Source: Brumimicrobium sp033722555 (GTDB taxonomy: Bacteria; Bacteroidota; Bacteroidia; Flavobacteriales_D; Crocinitomicaceae). Taken from it: 64,000 nt of DNA. The stretch spans positions 28,040 to 92,039 of the forward strand of contig JAWVYS010000006.1 of assembly GCA_033722555.1 (NCBI GenBank), in the 5' to 3' direction. Below, piece after piece: positions 49,166 to 59,151 of the stretch. The notes under the pieces are model-generated. The model was not told the origin of the DNA, did not search any database, and worked only from the letters and a program-made list of their open reading frames with translations. Each line of letters starts with the position of its first letter. The stretch's first letter is position 1. The position numbers and the translations under genes were made by a program.

Positions 49166-50872
49166 ATGAATGAGACAAAAACCATAACCAAAAAATTCTG
49201 GAATCTCATCAAGGCAGATGCTAAAGAGATCAGAAACATATATTATTACTCCTTTTTCTCGGGACTGATTGGTTTATCTCTCCCATTAGGAGTTCAGGCT
49301 ATTGTTAACCTCATTCAGGGTGGACGGGTAAGTTCGGCATGGATCGTTTTAGTGGTAATAGTGGTTCTCGGTGTTGCCTTTAATGGTATATTCCAAATAC
49401 TACAGTTAAGGATAACAGAAAATATTCAGCAAAAAATATTCACGAGGGCTGCTTTTGAATTTGCTTACAGAATTCCCCGAATTAAACTTGAAGCTCTTTT
49501 GCAATCGTATGCACCTGAATTAATGAATCGTTTTTTCGATATTATGACCATACAAAAAGGTCTATCGAAAATTCTAATTTCGGTTTCTACTGCCGGAATT
49601 CAGGTTATTTTGGGCCTCCTTCTTCTTTCGCTCTACCATCCATTTTTCATTTTATTCAGTTTTTTCCTGCTTACGGTACTCTTTCTCATCTTTCGATTAA
49701 CCAGTCGAAAAGGCTTAGTGACCAGTTTAGAGGAATCAAAGCATAAATACCGTTTGGCTCATTGGTTGGAAGAGACCGCACGAACAAGCATCAGCTTTAA
49801 GCTGGCAGGAGATACAGATTACAGCTTGAAAAGAGCTAATTCACACGCGGAGAAATACTTAAAAGCGAGAGAAAAACACTTTAGAATCCTGGCTGGGCAA
49901 TATGGTCTGCTCGTGTTATTTAAAGTGCTCGTGGCCACTGGCTTGCTAGCTTTGGGAGGAGTTCTTGTTATGCAACAGGAAATGAATATAGGTCAGTTTG
50001 TGGCCGCGGAAATTATTATTGTTTTGATCATTAATTCAGTTGAAAAGCTGATTCGAGACTTAGAAATTATTTACGATGTACTCACCGCCCTGGAAAAGGT
50101 ATCTCAAGTAACTGATCTTGAACTGGAAAAATTTGAAGGTCTTGATCTCCGTGACAGTAAAAACGGCGAAGGACTTTCTGTCAATTTAAATCATGTCACA
50201 TTTAATTTTCCGGGATCAAATTTCACTGCTTTGAAAGACATTTCACTCGATATAGCGTCCAATGAAAATATAGTCCTTACCGGAAAAAGTGGATCGGGTA
50301 AGAGCACCTTGTTACATGTAATCGCCGGACTTTATGATCTCAATTCCGGAAATGTGTCGTATAATAATCTTTCGCTCGGAAACTTAAAACTTGAGGCGCT
50401 CAGAAGTATAATTGGTGCAAAGCTCAATCAGGAGGATTTGTTTTATGGGACCATTTTGGAAAATCTTACAATTGGTCGAAAACGTGCAACTTTTGAAAAC
50501 GTACAATGGGCTGTGGAAAAAGTTGGATTGACTGATTTTATCAAAAAATTACCCAACGGTTATGACACATTAATACTACCTAACGGAAGATCCTTACCCA
50601 AGAGTGTAGTCCAGAAACTATTGATTGCCCGGAGTGTTGTAGACAAACCAAAACTCTTGCTTCTTGAATACTCGCTAGAACTTCTAAACCAGGAGGATAA
50701 AGAACGAATCATTGACTTTTTATTTGATAAAACGAACGGATGGACGGTCATCGCGGCGTCCACCGATCATTACATGGCCGAACACAGCGACAGGATAGTG
50801 ATAATGAATCAGGGAGCCATTGAAAAGGTAGGAACCTATAAGGAACTTAAATCTCAAATCAAAAAAATTTAA
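49166..50872 (+). CDS. ABC exporter (fused membrane and ATPase domains) with degenerate nucleotide-binding motifs
   Basis: 568 residues. Six TM helices (about 25-310) precede the ATPase domain (about 340-568). Walker A LTGKSGSGKST (about 372-381) and Q-loop LNQEDLFYGT are good, but the signature, normally LSGGQ, reads SLPKSVVQK (about 473-481), Walker B ends LLLLEYS instead of LLLLDEA, and the H-loop is STDHYMAEH. The catalytic Glu is absent. The protein forms an operon with an HlyD adaptor and TolC protein, the pattern of a tripartite type I-like exporter. A degenerate site in each half of the homodimer is unusual; related Bacteroidota proteins may share it. Confidence 0.85.
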   Translation: MNETKTITKKFWNLIKADAKEIRNIYYYSFFSGLIGLSLPLGVQAIVNLIQGGRVSSAWIVLVVIVVLGVAFNGIFQILQLRITENIQQKIFTRAAFEFAYRIPRIKLEALLQSYAPELMNRFFDIMTIQKGLSKILISVSTAGIQVILGLLLLSLYHPFFILFSFFLLTVLFLIFRLTSRKGLVTSLEESKHKYRLAHWLEETARTSISFKLAGDTDYSLKRANSHAEKYLKAREKHFRILAGQYGLLVLFKVLVATGLLALGGVLVMQQEMNIGQFVAAEIIIVLIINSVEKLIRDLEIIYDVLTALEKVSQVTDLELEKFEGLDLRDSKNGEGLSVNLNHVTFNFPGSNFTALKDISLDIASNENIVLTGKSGSGKSTLLHVIAGLYDLNSGNVSYNNLSLGNLKLEALRSIIGAKLNQEDLFYGTILENLTIGRKRATFENVQWAVEKVGLTDFIKKLPNGYDTLILPNGRSLPKSVVQKLLIARSVVDKPKLLLLEYSLELLNQEDKERIIDFLFDKTNGWTVIAASTDHYMAEHSDRIVIMNQGAIEKVGTYKELKSQIKKI

Positions 50873-50875
50873 ACG

Positions 50876-52231
50876 ATGTTAAATCTAACTAAGGAGGATC
50901 TCGGTCAAAGAATATCTCAGGATAAATATAGTGCAATGCAACTTTGCAGTAAGAGGAATACACACAAAGTGTTACCTCGAATCCTAACTATTATTCTGAT
51001 CATTTTCATTATATTCTTATTTGTACCATGGACGCAGAACATTCGTGCCCGGGGTGAGGTAAATACTTTAAACCCAGAACATAGACCCCAAATGCTACAC
51101 TCCGCGATACCAGGCAGGGTGGAAAAATGGTATATCAGTGAGGGAGATTTTGTTGAGAAAGGTGATACCATTATTCGACTCTCTGAAGTACAGACAGCCT
51201 ATTTCGATCCACAACTTTTGGAAAGGACCATGAAACAGGTAAACGCGAAGGAAAGTTCTGTAAAAGCGTATAAGTCGAAAGTTGAAGCTCTAAACATTCA
51301 GGCTGCCGCTTTAGGAAGAATGCTCGGTCTTAAACTGGAACAGGCTGAAAACAAACTTCAACAAGCCCGTTTGAAAGTTCAAAGTGACAGCATGGATTTT
51401 AAGGCCAGTGAGATCAATGAGCAAATTGCTAAACAACAGCTAGACCGAATTGAAACACTTTATGAACAAGGTTTAAAATCAAAAACAGAATTTGAAAACA
51501 GAAAACTAACCTTCCAAAAATCCGTGGCGGAAAAGATTTCTGCGGAAAACAAGCTTCTGTCGAGTAAAAATGATCTCATCAACGCTAAAATTGAACTGAA
51601 TTCCATTCGTACCGACTATGAGTCTACCATTGCAAAAACTACCGCAGATAAATTTACTGCAGAATCTGGTCAATTCGACGCGGAAGCAACCATGAACAAG
51701 CTTCAGAACGAATACTCCAACTATTCGGTTCGGCAAAACATGTATTATGTAACAGCACCACAGAGCGGTTATATTACAAGAGCTATAACAGTTGGAATTG
51801 GGGAAATGATTAAAGAAGGAGATCATATCGTGAGTATAATGCCATATAATGCACAATTAGCGGTAGAAATGTATGTACGACCCATCGACCTACCCCTTAT
51901 TGAAAAAGGACAACATGTTCGCATCCAGTTTGACGGATGGCCGGCAATTGTGTTTTCCGGATGGCCCAATACAAGCTACGGTACTTACGGAGGAGAGGTT
52001 TATGCAATCGATAATTTTGCTAATGCAGACGGTCTGTTCCGGGTACTGGTAAAACCCGACGAAATTGATCATCCCTGGCCGGAAGCCTTAAGAGTCGGAG
52101 GTGGAGCAAACAGTATGCTTCTTCTAAAGGATGTGCCAATATGGTATGAATTGTGGCGAAGATTCAATGGATTCCCTCCTGATTATTACAAGGGAGATAT
52201 GGCGGCCGGAACCGAAAAAGGAAGCAAATAA
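50876..52231 (+). CDS. HlyD-type membrane fusion protein
   Basis: 451 residues. One N-terminal TM helix (about 34-52) anchors it in the inner membrane. The periplasmic part has the split barrel-sandwich domain (PGRVEKWYISEGDFVEKGDTIIRLSE at about 80-105 and APQSGYITRAITVGIGEMIKEGDHI at about 298-322), a long coiled coil between them (about 125-285, Gln/Lys/Glu rich) and a beta-barrel domain after. It bridges the ABC exporter and the TolC protein. It starts 3 nt after the ABC stop and stops 1 nt before the TolC gene start. Confidence 0.92.
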   Translation: MLNLTKEDLGQRISQDKYSAMQLCSKRNTHKVLPRILTIILIIFIIFLFVPWTQNIRARGEVNTLNPEHRPQMLHSAIPGRVEKWYISEGDFVEKGDTIIRLSEVQTAYFDPQLLERTMKQVNAKESSVKAYKSKVEALNIQAAALGRMLGLKLEQAENKLQQARLKVQSDSMDFKASEINEQIAKQQLDRIETLYEQGLKSKTEFENRKLTFQKSVAEKISAENKLLSSKNDLINAKIELNSIRTDYESTIAKTTADKFTAESGQFDAEATMNKLQNEYSNYSVRQNMYYVTAPQSGYITRAITVGIGEMIKEGDHIVSIMPYNAQLAVEMYVRPIDLPLIEKGQHVRIQFDGWPAIVFSGWPNTSYGTYGGEVYAIDNFANADGLFRVLVKPDEIDHPWPEALRVGGGANSMLLLKDVPIWYELWRRFNGFPPDYYKGDMAAGTEKGSK

Positions 52232-52232
52232 A

Positions 52233-53651
52233 ATGATTCGCTCTTTTCAAATATCATTTATTTTATGTCTGGCAATCTTCTGGGCAGGCACCGATAACGT
52301 ATCATTTAGCCAGGATTCGCTTCAGACATTGGGATTTGATGATTACATGACGATAGTTAAAAAAAATCATCCCTTGGCAAAATCGGCGGAACTTAAGATA
52401 GAGATCGGGGAAGCTGAACTACTTAAGTCCCGCGGTGCTTTCGATCCAAAGGCATATACGGATATGAACCAGAAATACTTCAAAGATGATCAGTATTACA
52501 GCCTTTTGGATGCAGGACTCCAAATTCCTACCTGGTTTGGAATTGAATTATACTCCGGCTTCGAACAAACAGGAGGAATTAATTTGAATCCTGAAAGAAT
52601 TACTCCTGATAACGGATTGGTATATGCCGGTATTTCAGTACCCCTCGGAAAAGATCTTTTTATCGATGAACGACGTAATCAGTTAAAACAGGCAAAAATT
52701 TATCGGGAAATTACGCGCGAGGATCAGCGAATATTATTAAACAAGCTTTTGTACAGCGCATCTAACGCATATTGGGACTGGTTTGCTGCTGCCAGGTCTC
52801 TTTCCGTTTACACTGAAGCTGTTGAGATAGCTCGAATTCGATTCGAAGGTGTGAAAGCAAATGCCCTTGCAGGCGATGCCCCTTTTATTGATACCGTTGA
52901 AGCACTGATTCAGTATCAAAACAGACAGATTTCCCTGCAGCAAGCTCAACTGGAATATGACAATAAAAGTGCTCTGCTGAATGTCTACCTTTGGGATGAG
53001 AAAGAGGTGCCTTTGGAAATTTCAGATAGAATAAAAGCTCCTTCAACCGAAGATGTACTCAGCGTCATCCGCGAAGTAAGTGAAGCAGAAAGGCTGGATT
53101 CTCTTGTAGGCAACCATCCCGAAATTGTGAAAGCAAAACTTGAGGTGGATCAACTCGAAATTCAGCGGCGGTGGAATATTGAGCAATTAAAACCTACGCT
53201 TGACCTCAAGTACAATGCTCTCAACGAGCCTATAAACGGAAATGTAATTGAAGGTTATACCGTTAACAATTATAATTGGGGACTTACATTTTCAATGCCT
53301 CTATTTCTGAGAAAGAGCCGGGGAGAACTGAATAAGACTAAAGTCATGATTCAAGATCAGAAGTTTCAGATTGAAAACAGTACGGCCTACATTCGTTATA
53401 CCGCTCAAGCTGCTCTTAACACATGGAAAAACACAGGTCAACAACTTGAAATTTATACCAGAAACGTGAATAACACCGAAAAACTCCTGGATGGCGAAAG
53501 ACAAAAATTCAATGTCGGGGAAAGTTCATTGTTCCTCGTTAATTCAAGAGAAATGAGCTATATCAATGCACAGATCAATTATCTGAAACTGATCTCTGAA
53601 AATCAACAATCTTTTATTACCGTAAAATATACTTTAGGACTTCTTAACTGA
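52233..53651 (+). CDS. TolC-family outer-membrane channel protein (type I-like exporter)
   Basis: 472 residues from the ATG at 52233, which yields a normal signal peptide (ending FSQ); a longer frame from 52131 would overlap the HlyD gene. The helical repeats of the family are seen (FDDYMTIVKKNHPLAKSAELKIEIGEAELLKSRG, QLEYDNKSALLNVYLWD, YINAQINYLKLISENQQSFITVKYTLGLL). It forms the outer-membrane duct for the upstream ABC-HlyD pair. Its stop codon abuts the stop of the convergent nuclease gene. Confidence 0.88.
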   Translation: MIRSFQISFILCLAIFWAGTDNVSFSQDSLQTLGFDDYMTIVKKNHPLAKSAELKIEIGEAELLKSRGAFDPKAYTDMNQKYFKDDQYYSLLDAGLQIPTWFGIELYSGFEQTGGINLNPERITPDNGLVYAGISVPLGKDLFIDERRNQLKQAKIYREITREDQRILLNKLLYSASNAYWDWFAAARSLSVYTEAVEIARIRFEGVKANALAGDAPFIDTVEALIQYQNRQISLQQAQLEYDNKSALLNVYLWDEKEVPLEISDRIKAPSTEDVLSVIREVSEAERLDSLVGNHPEIVKAKLEVDQLEIQRRWNIEQLKPTLDLKYNALNEPINGNVIEGYTVNNYNWGLTFSMPLFLRKSRGELNKTKVMIQDQKFQIENSTAYIRYTAQAALNTWKNTGQQLEIYTRNVNNTEKLLDGERQKFNVGESSLFLVNSREMSYINAQINYLKLISENQQSFITVKYTLGLLN

Positions 53652-54428
53652 TCAACCGTAAATTTCCTCGAGCAAAGCCGCAAGACGAATTCCTCCTTTC
53701 AGTAACTGAAGTTTAACGGTGTCCCAATGCTCATACCGATATGAGTAATTGATTTTCTTGTCTTCAGGAAGATCATAAATACCGTCTCTGAAGGTCATCG
53801 CTTCATGTGCCCAGTCAACCACGGAAGATGATGTCCATTTTTCCGCCTCTTCACGTGTATGATTATCCACCACCTCGGCAAGTTCCGTGTAACTGTATTC
53901 CATACTCTCGATCATTCCGCTGTCCCACACTCTGTGTAGATTGGAGGATTCCCAAAACCATTCTACTTTCACATCGTTTCCTCCCTTGTCAGTGCCATTG
54001 CCTACGTGCAATGGTTGATGAATATCCCCTACCAAATGAACCAATAGTCTCAGATAATCCCTTTCTCTTTCACTGCTTAATTTCCCTGATTTCAGTTGTT
54101 CAACCAGAAAATTAATTCCCTGAACTACATCCCCTTCGGGATTGACCTCCGTTTCACTGTATTTCATTCCGTCCGGAATGGTGGTGTAATGCCAGGAACG
54201 AAGGGAATCATAAGCTTTATCAGATTTAATATCATCCATCCAATTACTCACCTCAGCAAGAGACTGACCCTGCAAAATAGACTCAATTTTCTTTTTAACC
54301 TTTCGGTTTAAATGATTTTCGGCTACCTTGCCTATTGTGCGATGCCCCGTTATTCCCCACGCAAGTGAATAATTAGTCATACTACTAATCAGAAACATCA
54401 TCAGTATATTGCTTATAATTTTTTTCAT
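53652..54428 (-). CDS. S1/P1-type secreted nuclease
   Basis: 258 residues with a signal peptide ending SLA before WGITGHRTIGKVAENHL, where the mature N-terminal Trp is a zinc ligand. Other ligands: DDIKSD, HYTTIP, LLVHLVGDIHQPLHVGNGTDKGGNDVKV and ESSNLHRVWDSGMI. S1/P1 nucleases are trinuclear-zinc enzymes that hydrolyse single-stranded RNA/DNA and 3'-nucleotides outside the cytoplasm, probably for phosphate or nucleoside scavenging. A TATATTTG box precedes it by 16 nt. Confidence 0.93.
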   Translation of the reverse strand: MKKIISNILMMFLISSMTNYSLAWGITGHRTIGKVAENHLNRKVKKKIESILQGQSLAEVSNWMDDIKSDKAYDSLRSWHYTTIPDGMKYSETEVNPEGDVVQGINFLVEQLKSGKLSSERERDYLRLLVHLVGDIHQPLHVGNGTDKGGNDVKVEWFWESSNLHRVWDSGMIESMEYSYTELAEVVDNHTREEAEKWTSSSVVDWAHEAMTFRDGIYDLPEDKKINYSYRYEHWDTVKLQLLKGGIRLAALLEEIYG

Positions 54429-54444
54429 CTGAGTTATTTTTCAA

Positions 54445-54452
54445 CAAATATA
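54445..54452 (-). promoter_or_regulatory. Putative -7 box of the S1/P1 nuclease gene (TATATTTG)
   Basis: The minus strand reads TATATTTG, 16 nt before the start codon. Confidence 0.45.
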
Positions 54453-54551
54453 AAAGAAGAAAACTTCACTTACTGCTTCTTAATTATTAATCCTTATTGA
54501 TAATTTTTAGTTTTTCGGTTAAACCATACGAACTCAAAAATGTTTAATCGT

Positions 54552-54559
54552 TAACTTTG
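54552..54559 (+). promoter_or_regulatory. Putative -7 box of the MarR-RND operon (TAACTTTG)
   Basis: TAACTTTG is a full match and lies 19 nt before the ATG at 54579. Confidence 0.55.
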
Positions 54560-54578
54560 TAAACTTTTTACAGGGTAA

Positions 54579-55070
54579 ATGAATATTATGGAATATCCGG
54601 AAACAAAACTTTTCCCACTAGGCAAGGTATTTGGCTTGCTGACCAAGCAATACATCGGGCTTCTCAGTTCTAAACTTGAGTCCATCCCCCTGAACAGATA
54701 TTATTACCCATTTTGGATCATTGCTCAGCAGTCGGGAAATATATCTCAGACTGAACTCGCAACTGAGCTGCAGATAGACAAGGTCGCTGTTGTGCGTATC
54801 GTTGATTATCTGGAAAAACAAAATTTCGTTCGACGAATACCGAATCCTAAGGATAGAAGAAGTCACTGCCTGACGATTACAGAAAGTGCTCAATCATATA
54901 TCCCTAAAATTCAACAGGCATTCAGAGAAACAGATGAGATTTTTGTTGAAACTCTTGAGGATCGGGACTATTTTACCAATGAATTACTTAGACTCCTAAA
55001 AACTACCCGGTCGGGAGCCGGAGAAAAGATTGCCATTTTTTATCAGAATTTTAATGTTCAAACTCAATGA
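54579..55070 (+). CDS. MarR-family transcriptional regulator
   Basis: 163 residues with the winged helix of MarR proteins: LTKQYIGLLSSKLESIPLNRYYYPFWIIAQQSGNISQTELATELQIDKVAVVRIVDYLEKQNFVRRIPNPKDRRSHCLTITE (the DRR-S-x2-L-T-x-T wing is typical). It overlaps the adaptor gene by 4 nt and leads the RND efflux operon, so it is likely its autoregulator responding to a pump substrate. An ATG at 54588 is also possible. Confidence 0.93.
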   Translation: MNIMEYPETKLFPLGKVFGLLTKQYIGLLSSKLESIPLNRYYYPFWIIAQQSGNISQTELATELQIDKVAVVRIVDYLEKQNFVRRIPNPKDRRSHCLTITESAQSYIPKIQQAFRETDEIFVETLEDRDYFTNELLRLLKTTRSGAGEKIAIFYQNFNVQTQ

Positions 55071-56104
55071 AGAATAAATTATACCTCTCATTATTGATCC
55101 TGGTTGTTGCCTGCCAGTCAGAGGAAAAATTACCTCAGAAAGAAGGCGATCTCGATTTTACCGGCGTTGATTATTTCATTACGCAAGCGGAGACGATAGA
55201 ACAAATAATCTCTATACCGGGAAACACTCTACCTTTTGAACAAGTTATGGTATTTAGTGAGGTCAGCGGAAGAGTGAAGAAAATCTATTTTGAGGAGGGC
55301 GAAATCGTAAACAAGGGAAAACTGCTGCTGGAAATGGATACCGAAATACTTGAGGCTCAAAAAAAGCAATATGAAGTAGAGCTGGATCTTGCTCAAAAAG
55401 AAAGAAAAAGAAAGAAAAACTTATACGAAAGCCAGGCAGGAACCTTGGAGGCTTATGAGCAGGCACTTTCCAAAGAAGAAAGTCTTCGGGCACAAATAGA
55501 TTATTTGAACGTTCAGATTCGTAAAGCAAAAATATTTGCGCCTTTTGAGGGCAAAATAGGCTTACGTCTTGTAAGTGAGGGGGCCTATCTTACACCCAAT
55601 GATCAGATAACAACACTCGCACAAATCAGTGATCTCAAGGTTTCCTTTTCAATTGCTCAGCGATATGCCCACAAGGTTAGAATGGGTCAGAAAATTCACG
55701 TGACTCCACCTTCAGATTCACTTAAGATCAACACGATCGAAGGAACGGTTTATGCAACTGAATCAAGCATAGATCAGCGAACGCAGATGCTCACGGTACG
55801 AGCCAAATTAAAAAACAAAGGGAATATTATCCCTGGCGGCTTCGTGGCTGTTGAATATAATTTGGGAGAGGAACCAAACAGCATTAAGGTCCCTTCAACA
55901 GCCGTAACACCGGTTATCGACGGTCAGATGATCTGGAAATTCCAAAAAGGAAAGGCTGAAAAAGTCAAGGTGAATTTGGGGGTAAGATCAAGCGAATATG
56001 TTCAGGTTTTTGGGAATATCAAACCCGGAGATACGGTTGTAATGACAGGACTACTAGGAATGGAACAGGGAAAAAACATCAAGCCTAAAAACCGCGTTCA
56101 ATGA
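55067..56104 (+). CDS. RND efflux periplasmic adaptor lipoprotein
   Basis: 345 residues; lipobox VVAC (Cys about residue 16). Barrel-sandwich halves VSGRVKKIYFEEGEIVNKGKLLLEMD and KIFAPFEGKIGLRLVSEGAYLTPNDQ, a short coiled hairpin between and the beta-barrel/MP domains follow (SFSIAQRYAHKVRMGQKIHV; IKVPSTAVTPVIDGQMIWKF; GLLGMEQGKNIKPKN). It connects the pump and the TolC protein. It overlaps both neighbours by 4 nt. Confidence 0.94.
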   Translation: MKNKLYLSLLILVVACQSEEKLPQKEGDLDFTGVDYFITQAETIEQIISIPGNTLPFEQVMVFSEVSGRVKKIYFEEGEIVNKGKLLLEMDTEILEAQKKQYEVELDLAQKERKRKKNLYESQAGTLEAYEQALSKEESLRAQIDYLNVQIRKAKIFAPFEGKIGLRLVSEGAYLTPNDQITTLAQISDLKVSFSIAQRYAHKVRMGQKIHVTPPSDSLKINTIEGTVYATESSIDQRTQMLTVRAKLKNKGNIIPGGFVAVEYNLGEEPNSIKVPSTAVTPVIDGQMIWKFQKGKAEKVKVNLGVRSSEYVQVFGNIKPGDTVVMTGLLGMEQGKNIKPKNRVQ

Positions 56105-59100
56105 ATATCGCCTCGCTAAGTATAAAAAGACCCGTTTTGGCAACGGTGATGTCGATCGTGATCGTAATCTTCGGACTTATTGGATTCAATTATCTTGGTG
56201 TTCGTGAGTTTCCCTCAGTCGATCCACCGATAATTACCGTTACCACTAATTATCCCGGAGCAAACGCAGATATCATTGAATCACAGATCACCGAGCCGCT
56301 TGAAGAAGCAATTAATTCAGTCCAGGGAATACGGACCCTTACTTCCATAAGTAGCGACGGTAGAAGTACCATCACCGTTGAATTCAACATTGACATGGAC
56401 CTCGATAATGCAGCGAATGACATTCGAGATAAAGTTTCCGGAGCGATACGTAACCTTCCCGAAGATGCGAATCCTCCAATCGTGGCAAAATCCGACGCCG
56501 ATTCAGAAACCATATTCTCGCTAACCGTTCAGTCTGATTCCAAGAGTCTCCTTGAATTGACAGATCTGGGTATAAATGTTTTTAAAGAACGCCTTCAGAC
56601 CATTCAGGGAATTAGCCGTATCTACCTCTGGGGAGAGAAAAAGTATTCCATGAAACTTCTGCTGGAACCTACAAAAATGGCGGCCTGGAATATTACGGCA
56701 ACCGATGTACGATCTGCCTTGCTTAACCAAAATATCGAGCTTCCCTCTGGTACAATTGAAGGAGAGGATGTCGAACTGACCATTCGCACTTTTGGAAGAC
56801 TCACTACCGAAAAGGAATTCAATGATCTTATTATTAAGGAAACTGAAGGATCTATAATCAGACTCAAAGATATAGGCTCGGCTGAATTAAGACCGGAAAA
56901 TGAAAGAACACTGCTCCGCGGTAATGGTGGGATCCCCATGATTGGTGTTGCGGTCCAACCGCAACCCGGAGCAAATTATATAGAAATTGTAGACCAGATA
57001 TATGAACGGATTGAACAAATTAAACCTGATCTTCCGGAAGATATTCGTTTAGGGGTTGCTCTTGATAGTACTGAAAATATACGGAAGTCAATACAGGAAG
57101 TTCAAGAGACCGTGCTGATCGCATTTGCCCTGGTTCTTCTTATCATTTTTTTGTTTTTAAGAAACTGGAGAACCACTCTCGTTCCGGTAATCGCAATTCC
57201 AATTTCTTTGATAGGGTCGTTCTTCATTATGTACGTGATGGATTTTTCCATCAATATCCTAACTCTTCTTGGGATTGTATTAACCACAGGACTGGTAGTT
57301 GATGATGCCATTGTAGTGATGGAAAATATCTACACTAAAATCGAAAGAGGGATGAATCCGAAAAAGGCTGCTCACGAAGGAGCCAAAGAGATCGTTTTTG
57401 CCGTGATCGCAACAACTATCACGTTAACCGCAGTCTTTCTGCCTATAATCTTCCTGGAGGGTCTTACAGGAAGATTATTCAGAGAATTCGGAGTGGTTGT
57501 AGCCGGCTCGGTGATAATTTCCTCCTTTGTTTCGTTGACTCTGACCCCAATGATGAGTTCAAGATTACTAAAAAAGAAAAAGAAAGAAAGTAAGTGGTTT
57601 ATTAAATCGGAGAAATTCTTCAAGGGTATGACAGAGGCTTACAAAAGATCTCTGATCGTATTCATGCGAAAACCGTGGCAGGCTTTTATTTATATGGGGT
57701 TAACGGTGGGAATAATATTTTACTTCGGGAGTGAACTTCAGTCAGAGCTTGCACCCTTGGAGGATAAAGGGAGGCTTAGAATCATGAGCACCGCCCCGGA
57801 AGGAACCTCCTTTGAACGCATGGATGAATATCAGCAACAGATCATCAGCCTCGTTGACACCCTTAAAGAAAAAGAGTCACTTCTTTCGGTTACCTCACCC
57901 GGTTTTGGTTCCTCAATTTCAATAAATACAGGTTTTGTAAGATTAACTCTCGTACCTAAAGGGGATAGAAAGAAAAGTCAGTTTGAGCTTGCAGATGAAT
58001 TAAGTGCGCGACTGAAAGAATATAATTTCGCACGAACTTTTGTAATACAAGAGCAAACCATTGGAGGCAACAGAAACTCGGGCTTACCGGTTCAGTATGT
58101 ACTTCAGGCTCCAACCCTCGAAAAACTTGAAAAAGTACTGCCTGAATTTATGGAAAAAGCAAGTAATCATCCGGATTTTGATGTGGTAGATGTTAATCTT
58201 AAGTTTAACAAACCTGAACTTCAGGTAAAAATCGACCGGGATAAAGCCAAATCAACCGGTGTTTCAGTTCAGGACATCGCAGAGGCTCTTCAACTGTATT
58301 TTTCAGGTCAGCGCTATGGATTTTTCATTAAAGAAGGTAAGCAGTATCAGGTAATCGGACAAGCGAAAAAGAACTTTAGAAACGATCCCCGAGACCTTAA
58401 AGAAATACACGTACGCAACGAATCCGGAGAAATGATATCGCTGGACAACTTGGTCACAATTGAAGAAGCGTCGAGCCCTCCTCAGCTGTTCAGGTATAAT
58501 CGATATGTAGCGGCCACAGTCTCCGCTGCTCCCGCCAAAGGGAAAACCGTTGGAGACGGAATCAAGGTAATGGATGAAATCGCATCGGAAGTTCTCGATG
58601 AATCATTCACCACTTCTCTTGCTGGAACCTCAAAAGAATTCATGGAAAGCGGAAACACGCTGATTTTTGCCTTCATATTAGCCCTGGTACTGGTTTTTCT
58701 CGTTCTGGCCGCACAGTTTGAGAGTTTTACTGATCCATTGGTGATTATGCTCACTGTTCCGCTTGCCATGGCCGGTGCAGTTTTAACCCTCTGGATTTTC
58801 GACCAGACACTGAATATTTTTAGTCAAATAGGGATCATAGTGTTGATCGGACTTGTAACTAAAAACGGGATTTTGATTGTCGAATTTGCCAATCAACGCA
58901 AAAATTCCGGGATGAGTTTCAAAGCTTCAATTATAGATGCCGCGTCTGAACGGTTCCGACCGATTCTCATGACATCTTTGGCTACGATTCTGGGGGCTTT
59001 ACCCATTGCCCTGGCCCTTGGAGATGCCGCTACAAGCAGAATTCCTATGGGACTGGCCATTATCGGGGGACTTACGTTTTCACTCATTCTTACCTTATAT

Positions 59101-59151
59101 GTCATTCCGGGGCTATACGTTTACTTAACTTCAAAGCGCAAAAAATCATGA
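56101..59151 (+). CDS. RND-family efflux pump (AcrB/HAE-type)
   Basis: 1016 residues with the two-fold RND topology: TM1 at about 11-30, six TM helices at about 335-530, and a second set at about 855-1010. Landmark motifs: SIKRPVLATVMSIVIVIFGLIGF, RTTLVPVIAIPISLIGSFF, GLVVDDAIVVMENIYTKIERGM (Asp-Asp proton relay in TM4) and LAGTSKEFMESGNTLIFAFILALVLVFLVLAAQFES. It exports hydrophobic drugs or metabolites with proton entry. The start overlaps the adaptor stop as ATGA; the end overlaps the TolC gene as ATGA. Confidence 0.96.
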   Translation: MNIASLSIKRPVLATVMSIVIVIFGLIGFNYLGVREFPSVDPPIITVTTNYPGANADIIESQITEPLEEAINSVQGIRTLTSISSDGRSTITVEFNIDMDLDNAANDIRDKVSGAIRNLPEDANPPIVAKSDADSETIFSLTVQSDSKSLLELTDLGINVFKERLQTIQGISRIYLWGEKKYSMKLLLEPTKMAAWNITATDVRSALLNQNIELPSGTIEGEDVELTIRTFGRLTTEKEFNDLIIKETEGSIIRLKDIGSAELRPENERTLLRGNGGIPMIGVAVQPQPGANYIEIVDQIYERIEQIKPDLPEDIRLGVALDSTENIRKSIQEVQETVLIAFALVLLIIFLFLRNWRTTLVPVIAIPISLIGSFFIMYVMDFSINILTLLGIVLTTGLVVDDAIVVMENIYTKIERGMNPKKAAHEGAKEIVFAVIATTITLTAVFLPIIFLEGLTGRLFREFGVVVAGSVIISSFVSLTLTPMMSSRLLKKKKKESKWFIKSEKFFKGMTEAYKRSLIVFMRKPWQAFIYMGLTVGIIFYFGSELQSELAPLEDKGRLRIMSTAPEGTSFERMDEYQQQIISLVDTLKEKESLLSVTSPGFGSSISINTGFVRLTLVPKGDRKKSQFELADELSARLKEYNFARTFVIQEQTIGGNRNSGLPVQYVLQAPTLEKLEKVLPEFMEKASNHPDFDVVDVNLKFNKPELQVKIDRDKAKSTGVSVQDIAEALQLYFSGQRYGFFIKEGKQYQVIGQAKKNFRNDPRDLKEIHVRNESGEMISLDNLVTIEEASSPPQLFRYNRYVAATVSAAPAKGKTVGDGIKVMDEIASEVLDESFTTSLAGTSKEFMESGNTLIFAFILALVLVFLVLAAQFESFTDPLVIMLTVPLAMAGAVLTLWIFDQTLNIFSQIGIIVLIGLVTKNGILIVEFANQRKNSGMSFKASIIDAASERFRPILMTSLATILGALPIALALGDAATSRIPMGLAIIGGLTFSLILTLYVIPGLYVYLTSKRKKS

